Below are positions 25,947 through 34,100 of a stretch of DNA of 64,000 nucleotides, in pieces. Numbering within the stretch: the first letter of the stretch is position 1; the number at the start of each line of letters is the position of its first letter. The stretch is taken from contig JAJFGJ010000016.1 of assembly GCA_021776175.1 (NCBI GenBank), forward strand, positions 74,107 through 138,106, in the 5' to 3' direction. A program made the position numbers and the translations under genes. Source of the stretch: Kiloniellaceae bacterium (GTDB lineage Bacteria > Pseudomonadota > Alphaproteobacteria > Kiloniellales > J153). The notes below the pieces were generated by a model, which searched no databases, had not been told where the DNA came from, and saw only the letters and a list, made by a program, of their open reading frames with translations.

Positions 25947-26360
25947 TTACTGGCCGGTCATGAAGGTAATAAAGTCGCCTTTTTCCGGGGCCGTGCATTC
26001 ACGCCCCAGAACGCTCTTGCAATTGCGGCGGAACCACTTGGCGACCTTTTTCGGGTCGCCATAGCGATCCGGCGACGCCGAGAGCGCCATGGGTTCGATC
26101 GGCTTTCCGGCCCGGGTTTCGCCCTGTTTCAAGGGCGACGGCGTATGGCACACCGTGCAAGCCGGGGTGTCGGGTTTACCGCCGGCAAACGAGGTGCGGA
26201 ACAGGTTCTCGCCGCGCGAGGCGGAGAAACCGGCGAAACCGGAGTCGGCGGCCTTGGCTTGAGTGGCGAAGCCGTCGAGAAGGGCCTGGCGCGCCCCGGC
26301 TTCGGCGTCGACCGTGGCCAACAAGGCAATAACGGCGGGTAAGATGAGCAAGCTACGCAT
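25947..26360 (-). CDS. SHP-type monoheme cytochrome c (DUF1924)
   Basis: A 137-residue periplasmic protein with a signal peptide (LLILPAVIALLATVDAEA) and one heme site, CTVCH at 68-72. The C-terminal part has YGDPKKVAKWFRRNC and a second cysteine in GRECT: Asn113, Cys114 and Cys122. Sphaeroides heme protein (SHP) is known for an asparagine as the labile sixth heme ligand and a disulfide close to it, binding O2 and NO in the reduced state. The Asn-Cys...Cys pattern here fits that, which is family knowledge applied to visible residues. It lies between the fused cytochrome gene and the diheme cytochrome gene (20 bases to the latter). Confidence 0.85.
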   Translation of the reverse strand: MRSLLILPAVIALLATVDAEAGARQALLDGFATQAKAADSGFAGFSASRGENLFRTSFAGGKPDTPACTVCHTPSPLKQGETRAGKPIEPMALSASPDRYGDPKKVAKWFRRNCKSVLGRECTAPEKGDFITFMTGQ

Positions 26361-26393
26361 GAAATCGTGGTTCCTTCTTGTCGAGCAGGGTCT

Positions 26394-27533
26394 CTAGCGG
26401 GCCGGAATGGCGATCATCTGGTCGTCGAAGCGTCCGCTTCCGGCGTCCCGGTGGCAGGCCCCGCAGTTGCTCCGCCCGCGCAGCGGCTTGGTCTCGAACA
26501 CGGATTTCTCGATTTGGCGGTGCTTGCGCTTCCAGAAGGGAGTCGCGGAGATTTGCCCTGGCGCGGTGCCATCGACCGCCCGAAGGCGATTGGCGGCCTC
26601 GGTATCCCAGGCCTCGGAAGCGTAGTTGTCGAGGTAGGCGGTAATGGCCTGGGCCGTTTCCGGGGCAAGGCTGGCATCTTCGCCGAAATGGTTTTCGAGG
26701 CCGGCCATCGTCGCCGACCACGAAGCGCGCGGCAGCAGGCTGGGATGATAAACCTCGTGGCAGTCGCCGCATTCTTCCTGGTAAGCGGCCTGACGGGGCA
26801 TGGCGATCAGGCCGGAGGCCGGAACCATGCCCGCGAGCGAGCTTGCTATCAGGATGGCGGTCCCCGCGCAGATCGCGGCGAGGGTCGCGGCGCGCCGCCG
26901 TGCCGGCCGTGGGTTGAGCAGGAGGGCGCCGGCGGGAACACGCTTGCGCCCGATAATCATGGCGCGGACCAAGGATTCGCGGCCCAGCCAACTATCGACG
27001 ATTACGCCCAGGACATGCAGTCCGATCATCGCCAAGAGGGCCATGGCCAGAATCGAATGGGCCTTCCTGGCGATATCGCCGGCGCTAAACCCCAGGAAAC
27101 CGGCGAGTGGGCCCTGATTTTCCACGCCGCCAAGGGCCAGGAGACCGCTGACCCCGATCCCCGCCATGACGGCGATCATCGCGAACACCATCAACGCGCC
27201 CAGCGGGTTGTGTCCCATGGCGTGCGGGGGGCGGCCCTCGATGAGCCCGCGGATGTGATTCCAGATTTGACGCGGCGGATGAATGAAGCTGGCGAAAAGG
27301 CTGAATTGAGACCCGAACACCCCCCAGATCAGGCGGAAGACGATGAGTCCGGCGACGCCATAGCCGAGCCAGACGTGCACGCCCATCCACCATTCCGGGG
27401 CCAGAAAGCCGATGGCCAGGGCGGCGGCCACCAGGACGGCCTGCAGCCAATGGTACAGCCGTGTCGGCAGATCCCATACAGCTAGCGATGGCACGGGTGA
27501 CGAGCGCGGCGTCGGCACGGTATCGACCTCCAC
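26394..27533 (-). CDS. Fused cytochrome b / diheme cytochrome c
   Basis: A 379-residue protein joining two modules that are separate genes just downstream. Residues 15-195 are a four-helix cytochrome b with histidines H28, H53, H159 and H173. After a short basic linker a further hydrophobic helix (about 213-235) leads to a periplasmic diheme c domain with CGDCH at 255-259 and CGACH at 357-361. The linker region HPSLLPRASWSATMAGLENHFGEDASLAPETAQ is close to the stand-alone DHC, so the fusion and the split pair derive from one ancestor. It is the first gene of the leftward cytochrome operon, divergent from the PepSY/two-component genes. A quinol-to-periplasm electron path in one polypeptide is the likely role. 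Confidence 0.88.
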   Translation of the reverse strand: MEVDTVPTPRSSPVPSLAVWDLPTRLYHWLQAVLVAAALAIGFLAPEWWMGVHVWLGYGVAGLIVFRLIWGVFGSQFSLFASFIHPPRQIWNHIRGLIEGRPPHAMGHNPLGALMVFAMIAVMAGIGVSGLLALGGVENQGPLAGFLGFSAGDIARKAHSILAMALLAMIGLHVLGVIVDSWLGRESLVRAMIIGRKRVPAGALLLNPRPARRRAATLAAICAGTAILIASSLAGMVPASGLIAMPRQAAYQEECGDCHEVYHPSLLPRASWSATMAGLENHFGEDASLAPETAQAITAYLDNYASEAWDTEAANRLRAVDGTAPGQISATPFWKRKHRQIEKSVFETKPLRGRSNCGACHRDAGSGRFDDQMIAIPAR

Positions 27534-27591
27534 AAGAGTACTTAATCGAAGTAATCTATCCAGGGAGGGCTGACCGATGCCTTACACCCGC

Positions 27592-27607
27592 TGTCAGCGT
27601 TTTGTCA
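27592..27607. promoter_or_regulatory. TGTCA direct repeat, candidate response-regulator site
   Basis: TGTCA at 27592-27596 and again at 27603-27607, start to start 11 bases, in the 99-base gap between the divergent cytochrome and PepSY genes. Two direct half sites one helical turn apart are the usual target of OmpR/PhoB-type regulators, and such a regulator is encoded at 27971. Binding is inference. Confidence 0.4.
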
Positions 27608-27632
27608 TCTTCGGGATGGGACACTTCACCCC

Positions 27633-27971
27633 ATGACGAGATCTCTTATCCGGAAATCGACGGCCCCGATCGTCGCCGCCCTGGTGGCTATCATGCTCGG
27701 CCAGGCCCCGGCCAACGCAGGTGAGAGTCAGGATAAGGAGCGTGGCCAAGAACGGGCGCGGCGCGCCTTCGAGCAGGGCGAGGTTCTCCCCCTCGTGGAA
27801 ATCCTTAAAATCGTCAGGTCCAGAATTGACGGTGAAATCGTAGAGGCGGAATTCGAAAGGGAAGATGGGATCTGGGTATACGAAATCAAATACATCACCA
27901 AACCGGGCCGCATGAGAGAAATTTACGTCAATGCACAGAGCGGCCAGGTCATCAAGTTTGAAGACGATTAA
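27633..27971 (+). CDS. Periplasmic PepSY-domain protein
   Basis: A 112-residue secreted protein: signal peptide at 1-29 (IRKSTAPIVAALVAIMLGQAPANA) and one PepSY domain (about 45-112) with EILKIVRSRIDGEIVEAEFEREDGIWVYEIKYIT and the terminal VNAQSGQVIKFED. PepSY proteins of this size are often encoded just before OmpR-type two-component systems, as here. Its stop shares a base with the regulator's ATG (TAATG), so the three genes are coupled. A role in sensing or in modulating the kinase in the periplasm is inference. Confidence 0.88.
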   Translation: MTRSLIRKSTAPIVAALVAIMLGQAPANAGESQDKERGQERARRAFEQGEVLPLVEILKIVRSRIDGEIVEAEFEREDGIWVYEIKYITKPGRMREIYVNAQSGQVIKFEDD

Positions 27972-28639
27972 TGCGCATCTTGCTCGTTGAGGACGAACCG
28001 AGGATAGCCCGCGACCTGACCAGGACGCTGGAAGGCGCGGGCTACGTGGTTGACCGCGCGGCCGATGGCGAAGAGGCTTGGTTCAAGGGCGACGTGGAGG
28101 ATTACGACGCCGCCGTCCTCGATCTCGGCCTGCCAAAAATAGACGGCCTTTCAGTCCTGAAAAGATGGCGCGAGAATGGCCGCGGCTTTCCGGTTCTGAT
28201 ATTGACCGCGCGGGGAAGCTGGCGCGAGCGCGTCGAAGGCATTGACGCGGGGGCGGACGATTACCTGCCAAAACCATTCGAAATGGATGAGGTTCTTTCC
28301 CGGTTGCGGGCGATTATCCGGCGCACGGCGGGACACAGCAGCCCGGTGCTGGAAGCGGGCTCCTTAAGCATCGACCCCCGGCAAATGCGGGTAACGGTTG
28401 ACGGCGTTCCAAGACATCTGTCGCCGCAGGAATACCGGCTGCTGTTCTACCTTGTTCTTCACGCCGGGCGTGTCGTTTCTCAGGCCGAGCTGACGGAACA
28501 TCTCTACGCCCAGGACTTCGAGCGGGAAAGCAACGCGGTGGAAGTCCTGGTCGGGCGCGTGCGGCGCAAGATCGGTATCGATATCGTCAAGACCGTGCGC
28601 GGATTTGGCTACACCGTCGAGAAAGAGGATGGACCGTGA
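27971..28639 (+). CDS. OmpR-family response regulator
   Basis: A 222-residue transcription factor with a receiver domain (acidic pocket ED at 7-8, phospho-acceptor Asp51 in LDLGLP, Thr79, Lys101 in LPKPF) and a C-terminal winged helix (about 128-220) with LSPQEYRLLFYLVLHAGRVVSQAELTEHLY and VEVLVGRVRRKIG. All phosphotransfer residues are present. It overlaps the PepSY gene by one base and the kinase gene by four (GTGA). Its targets probably include the divergent cytochrome operon through the TGTCA repeat. Confidence 0.93.
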   Translation: MRILLVEDEPRIARDLTRTLEGAGYVVDRAADGEEAWFKGDVEDYDAAVLDLGLPKIDGLSVLKRWRENGRGFPVLILTARGSWRERVEGIDAGADDYLPKPFEMDEVLSRLRAIIRRTAGHSSPVLEAGSLSIDPRQMRVTVDGVPRHLSPQEYRLLFYLVLHAGRVVSQAELTEHLYAQDFERESNAVEVLVGRVRRKIGIDIVKTVRGFGYTVEKEDGP

Positions 28640-30015
28640 GCCGCCATTCCTTGCGACTTAGGTTGTTACTTGTTTCGATTATCTCGATCGCCGCGGCCCT
28701 CTTCCTCGCCGGCTTCGTTCTTGTCGAGCTGTTCGAACGCCATGTCGAGCGCCGCGTCGATGCGGAGCTTGCCACCAATATCCGCCAACTGGCCGGCCAT
28801 GTCGGCTTTGCCAACGGCGGCCGCATAACCTTATCGATCGACCTTGCCGATCCCCGCTTCGCCGAACCCCTTAGCGGCCTCTACTGGCAGGTTCAAGAAG
28901 ACGCCTCCGCAAACCGGCTGCATTCGAGATCCCTATGGGATTACGTTCTCCCACTTCCCTCCGACCGGCTCGAGACCGGAGTCAGCCACCGGCACCGCTT
29001 GGACGGCCCCGGCGGTTCGTCTTTGATCGTCCGGGAGCGCCTCATAATCTACGACACGCCGAATGGCGCGCGCACGATCAGGATAGCGGTCGCCATAGAT
29101 GCGCGAACCATAGCGCAAGCGACGGCCGAATTCGCATCGGATGTGCGCATGCCGCTGTTGGCGCTGGCGTTGTTTCTGGTCGCCGCCGCCGCTTTACAGA
29201 TTTGGTTCGGCCTTCGCCCCTTGGAGGCCGTCCGGCGTGGCGTCAAGCGGATCCGCTCGGAGGACGGAGACCGTCTCGAGGGGCCATTCCCCGATGAGGT
29301 CTTGCCGCTCGTTACGGAGGTCAATGAGTTACTCGACACCCAGGACCGGACCATCGAGCGGGCACGTCACCAGGCGGCGAATCTCGCCCATGCGTTAAAG
29401 ACACCGCTTACGGTCATGATGAGCGACGCGGAAAAGCTGAAGCGCGAAGGGCGCACGGAGATCGCCGACGAATTGGCGGACCTTACCCGGCAGATGCATC
29501 GCCACATCGACCGGGAACTCGCGCGGGCCCGGGCGGCGAAGCGGGCAGTGCGCCGGGATCGGGACAAGACCGACATCGTGGCGATAACGCAGTCGGTCGT
29601 TCATACCCTGCGCAGAACCCCCGGCGGCGAATCTCTGTCGTGGGAGATCGAGGGTCCATCGGCCTGCACGGTCGCGGTGGATGCGGGCGACCTTTCCGAT
29701 CTGGTGGGCAATATTCTTGAAAACTCCTCTAAATGGGCGCGGGCCCGCATCGGGGTGCGCGTGAGCGAAGTCGCCAAGGAGGTGGTTTTCACCGTTACCG
29801 ACGATGGACCCGGGGCACCCCCGGATCAACTTGAAGACCTTCGCCAACGCGGTATCCGGCTGGATGAGAAGAAGCCGGGCTCAGGAATAGGATTGGCGAT
29901 TGTTGACGATATCGCCTCGGCCTACGGCGGCAAGATGGTCTTGGAAAGCCCAGAGAGCGGCGGGTTCTGCGCTTCCGTACACCTGCCCGCGGCGGATCGA
30001 AGCGGCGATCGGTGA
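28636..30015 (+). CDS. Sensor histidine kinase
   Basis: A 459-residue inner-membrane kinase starting at a GTG that overlaps the regulator stop. Helix 1 is at about 7-30, a periplasmic sensor region of about 140 residues follows, and helix 2 is at about 171-190. Then come a HAMP-like linker, the phospho-acceptor His252 in LAHALKTPL, and an ATPase domain with the N-box NILENSSKW, DDGPGAP and GSGIGLAIVDDIASAYGG. The H-x-L-K-T-P box resembles the PhoQ/QseC-type kinases. It should phosphorylate the adjacent regulator. The signal is unknown, and redox or oxygen/NO status would fit the neighbouring cytochromes. Confidence 0.92.
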   Translation: MSRHSLRLRLLLVSIISIAAALFLAGFVLVELFERHVERRVDAELATNIRQLAGHVGFANGGRITLSIDLADPRFAEPLSGLYWQVQEDASANRLHSRSLWDYVLPLPSDRLETGVSHRHRLDGPGGSSLIVRERLIIYDTPNGARTIRIAVAIDARTIAQATAEFASDVRMPLLALALFLVAAAALQIWFGLRPLEAVRRGVKRIRSEDGDRLEGPFPDEVLPLVTEVNELLDTQDRTIERARHQAANLAHALKTPLTVMMSDAEKLKREGRTEIADELADLTRQMHRHIDRELARARAAKRAVRRDRDKTDIVAITQSVVHTLRRTPGGESLSWEIEGPSACTVAVDAGDLSDLVGNILENSSKWARARIGVRVSEVAKEVVFTVTDDGPGAPPDQLEDLRQRGIRLDEKKPGSGIGLAIVDDIASAYGGKMVLESPESGGFCASVHLPAADRSGDR

Positions 30016-30136
30016 AACGCGGGGCCATGCCATCCATGGGCCAGACACCCGAAGTTTTCTCGATTTATACGGCGCCGGCCGGTGCCGGCCGTACTTGGTT
30101 TTTTCCATAATCCAAGCCGCGTTAGGGGTGCCTTAA

Positions 30137-30168
30137 TACCAAGAAGCCTTGATAACGGCTTCTTGGTA
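30137..30168. repeat. Perfect 12-bp inverted repeat
   Basis: TACCAAGAAGCC at 30137-30148 is repeated in reverse complement at 30157-30168 with an eight-base loop, in the 214-base gap after the kinase gene. There is no T-run after it in either direction, so it may be a weak terminator, an mRNA end or an operator. Confidence 0.6.
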
Positions 30169-30229
30169 AACTTGACCGGGACAGAAGCTCGCCAGGTGCG
30201 CGCGGGTGGCGTTGTGTTAGGTTCGGGAC

Positions 30230-30934
30230 ATGTCGGGCAGAGAGCAAGACGGCCAGAGTGCCGTGCCTTTGGCGAAAGCGGCGACCCTGCTGGGCCTGAC
30301 CAGCGACGCGCTGCGCATGCGCATCCGGCGCGGAAAAGCCAAGGGCTTCAAGCGCGGCCGGCAAGTTTACGTCTGGCTCCCCGAAGACTCCCTCAAGACA
30401 CCGACGGCCGCCGCCGCGCCGCGCCGCGCCCGCGGATCTCCCCCTGAGCCGGCGCCGGCGCCGGCGCCGCGCGGCCATTTGCCCATGTTGGTCGAGATTC
30501 AAAAGGATGAGATCGCGCGCTTGATTCAGGAGACGGAGCGCCTGAACGCCCGCCTGGACCGGCACCTCGACGAAGCGAGAGATCTGCGCCAAATGCTGCA
30601 AAGAGAGCAGGTCCTCCGCCAGCAAGAGCAGTCCCTGCGCCAGGACATTCAACGGCTTCTCGACCGCCTGATCGCCTATCCAGCGCTTTTGGGCCCCCGC
30701 CTGGCGGCGGCCCGTCCCGAGACCGCGCCGCCGGCGGTGCCACGGCCGCCCCCGACTCCAGGCCCAGATCCAGGCCCAAGCCCAGGCCCAGGCCCAGGCC
30801 CAAGCGGTGAAAACCTAGATCTGGCCGAGATGTTAAAGGAAATCGGGCAGTCCTTGCGCGAGTTGGAGGCGCGCGGCCAGGCGGGGCCAGGCGTGGCGCC
30901 GGGAAAACCGAACGGCGGCGAAGAAGAGTCGTGA
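30230..30934 (+). CDS. Hypothetical protein: HTH, coiled coil and Pro-Gly repeat
   Basis: Not a family I can name. It has 234 residues. The N-terminus (12-55) looks like a MerR/excisionase-type helix-turn-helix (PLAKAATLLGLTSDALRMRIRRG, then a wing and YVWLPEDSL). A Pro/Ala/Arg linker is followed by a long coiled coil (about 85-150, rich in Arg, Glu and Gln). A Pro-Gly repeat encoded by eight copies of a six-base unit (30758-30805) comes next, and finally an amphipathic helix (NLDLAEMLKEIGQSLRELEARG). The layout suggests a DNA-binding protein that oligomerises. The start ATG at 30230 has a poor ribosome site. It lies alone between the kinase gene and the glutamate dehydrogenase gene. Confidence 0.65.
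   Translation: MSGREQDGQSAVPLAKAATLLGLTSDALRMRIRRGKAKGFKRGRQVYVWLPEDSLKTPTAAAAPRRARGSPPEPAPAPAPRGHLPMLVEIQKDEIARLIQETERLNARLDRHLDEARDLRQMLQREQVLRQQEQSLRQDIQRLLDRLIAYPALLGPRLAAARPETAPPAVPRPPPTPGPDPGPSPGPGPGPSGENLDLAEMLKEIGQSLRELEARGQAGPGVAPGKPNGGEEES
30758..30805 (+). repeat. Eight tandem hexamers (CCAGGC-like) inside a coding region
   Basis: Eight consecutive six-base units: five CCAGGC, two CCAAGC and one CCAGAT. They encode Pro-Gly, Pro-Ser and Pro-Asp pairs in the unknown HTH/coiled-coil protein. Six-base units change the length by two residues without a frameshift. Confidence 0.9.
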
Positions 30935-31156
30935 TCCACGCCAAGCGCGCCCATCGAATAACAGGCCGGCCTCGCGGGCAGGACCGCGATCCGATCAATT
31001 CTCCCCATCTTAACGTAAATAGGGTAGCGTCATTTCACGGCGCGACTCGCGGCGGTCACGGCCGGTGGACAAAAACCCGCGCCCGCGATTTTTATGGGTC
31101 ATATCCAGCGCTCCTTGGTATTGGCGACGGGAGCGATATCTACAAGGCGAAAAACC

Positions 31157-34100
31157 ATGACGGCGAAGGCTGAGCGAAAAAAAGCGGAACTGATCGACAA
31201 GGTCGCCGGGAGCGCGCTAGAGCGGCTCGACGCGGCACGCGGCGCCCTCGCGGAGCGTTTTATCCGGCAATTCTACACCCATGTTCCGCCCGACGATATT
31301 ATCGCCGAACACCCCGACAATCTTTACGGCGCGGCGCTCACGCTCTGGGAACTCGGGCAATCGCGCCAAGCCGGAACCGCCAAGGTCAGGGTCCACAATC
31401 CGCGCCCGGAGGAACAGGGTTGGCGGTCCTCGCATACGATCGTGGAGATCATCAACGACGACATGCCGTTCCTGGTCGATTCGGTGACCGCGGAGCTGGC
31501 CCGCCAGGGCATCGAGGTGTATCTGGTGATCCACCCGATTATCCGCATGACGCGAAAACCGAACGGCAAGCTGGCCAAGCTCTTCGATCCCGAAGAAGCC
31601 GGCGACGACGTGCCGCGCGAATCCGTCATGCACGTCCAGATCAGCGAACAGCCGCGCGAGCGCAACCGGGAGATCCGCGCCGGGCTGGAAGCGGTGCTGA
31701 GCGACGTGCGCGCCGCGGTCGAGGATTGGCACGCCATGCGCGCGCGCCTGCGCGAGACCCTGGAGGCCCTGCGATCCTCGCCGCCGCCCCTGCCGGCCGC
31801 GGAAATCGAGGAGGGCGCCGCCTTCCTGGAGTGGATGGAAGACGATAACTTCACCCATCTGGGCAGCCGCCAATACAGCTTCGAAGGCGAAGGCGACGAG
31901 GCCCTCGCGCGGGTTCTGCCCGACAGCGGCCTCGGAGTCCTGCGCGACGAGGAGATATCCGTCTTCGACGGCCTGCGCGACCTGGGCGCCCTGCCGGCCG
32001 ATGTGCGCGATTTCGTGACCCAACCGGTCCTGCTACGCTGCACCAAGGCCAACCGCCGCGCGAGCGTTCACCGTCCGGTGCACATGGACACCGTGGCCGT
32101 TAAGTGCTTCGACGACCAGGGGCGGGTTACCGGCGAACGCCTGTTCATCGGCCTGTTTACCTCGGCCGCCTATTCGCGCTCGCCGCGCGCCATCCCCTTA
32201 CTGCGCCAGAAAATCGACCGTGTCGTCGAGCGCACCGGATTCGCGCCGAACAGCCACGACGGCAAGGCGCTGATGCACATTCTGGATACCTTCCCGCGCG
32301 ACGAGCTGTTCCAGATCGACCCGGAGGAACTGCACAACATGGCGATGGGTATCCTGCATCTGCAGGAACGCCAGCGTATCGCGCTCTTCGTGCGCCACGA
32401 CCCCTTCGAGCGTTTTGTTTCCTGCCTCGTCTACGTCCCGCGCGACCGCTACGACACCGCGCTTAGGGTCCGTTTTCAAGGCGTTCTGACCGCGGCCTAC
32501 GGTGGCCAGATATCGGCCTTCACCACCCACCTGAGCGATGCCGCCCTGGCCCGCATGCACGTCATCGTCAAGACGACGCGCGGCGAAGTGCCCGAGGTCG
32601 ATCTCGCCGCCCTGGAGGCCAAGCTGGTCGAGGCCGGCCGGTCCTGGGCCGACCGTTTGCGGCAGGCCCTGATCGAGGATCGCGGCGAAGAGCGGGGCCT
32701 GCGCCTGCTGCACCGCTACGCGCATGCGTTCCCGGTCAACTACCGAGGCCAATTCAACGAGCATGCAGCGGTCTTCGACATAGCCCGGGTCGAGCAGACT
32801 CTCGATAGCGGCGACTTGGCCATGAATCTCTACCGGCCGATCGAAGCGGAAGAGGACGAACTGCGCTTCAAGATCTACGTCGAGGGCGCGCCAGTGCCCT
32901 TGTCCGATATCCTGCCCATGCTTGAATGCATGGGCCTCAAAGTGATAAGCGAAATTCCCTACGACGTGCGGCCCGCCGGCACCAAGGAGCCGGTCTGGAT
33001 GCACGATTTCGCGATGCGCACTCAAGGCGCCGCGAAAATCGATGTCGCGGCGGTCAAGGACGCTTTCCACGAGGCTTTCGGGAAAGTTTGGCGCGGCGAA
33101 ATAGATAACGACGGCCTCAACAGATTGGTCTTGCAGGCCGGGCTGCGGGCCCGCGAAGTTCTGGTCCTGCGTGCCTATTCCAAATACTTGCGCCAGGCGA
33201 GGATCCCTTTCAGCCAGACCTACATGGAACAAACCTTATCGCAGCATCCCTTCATCGCGCGGCGTTTGGTGGATTTGTTCCTGGCCCGATTCGCGCAACG
33301 GGAAACAGCGGATAAGACCGCCGACCCGGCCGCGATCGCCGCCGAGATAGAATCCGCGCTCGAAGACGTTAGCAACCTCGATGACGACCGGATTATTCGG
33401 CGCTTCCTCAATTGCATCGAATCGACGTTGCGCACCAACTTCGCGCAGAAGGGTCCCGATGGGCTGCCCAAGCCTTATCTTTCCATGAAATTCGATTCGC
33501 AACAATTAGAGGAACTACCCGCGCCGCGGCCGTTCCGGGAGATTTTCGTCTACAGCCCCCGCGTCGAGGGCGTGCACCTGCGCTTTGGCATGGTCGCGCG
33601 CGGCGGCCTGCGCTGGTCCGATAGGCGTGAGGATTTCCGCACCGAGGTGTTGGGCCTGGTCAAGGCGCAGCAGGTCAAGAACGCGGTCATCGTTCCAGTC
33701 GGTTCGAAAGGCGGTTTCGTGCTCAAGCGCCCGCCCGCGCCCGAAGCCGGGCGGGAGGCCCTGCTGGAGGAAGGAATCGCGTGTTATAAGATGTTCATTT
33801 CCGGCCTTCTCGACATCACCGACAATCTGGTCTCGGGCGAGCTGACGCCGCCGGGCGATGTCGTGCGCCGCGACGGCGACGATCCCTATCTTGTGGTCGC
33901 CGCCGACAAGGGAACCGCGACCTTTTCCGATATCGCGAATGGGGTATCGGCCGACTATGGTTTCTGGCTGGACGATGCTTTCGCTTCCGGCGGATCGGCC
34001 GGTTACGACCACAAGAAGATGGGAATCACCGCCCGCGGCGCCTGGGAATGCGTGAAGCATCACTTCCGGGAAATCGGCAAGGATATTCAAACCCAGGACT

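Noticed and set aside
30758..30805. Hexamer tract as a CRISPR-like array
   Set aside because: Contiguous six-base units without spacers, in frame within a coding region.
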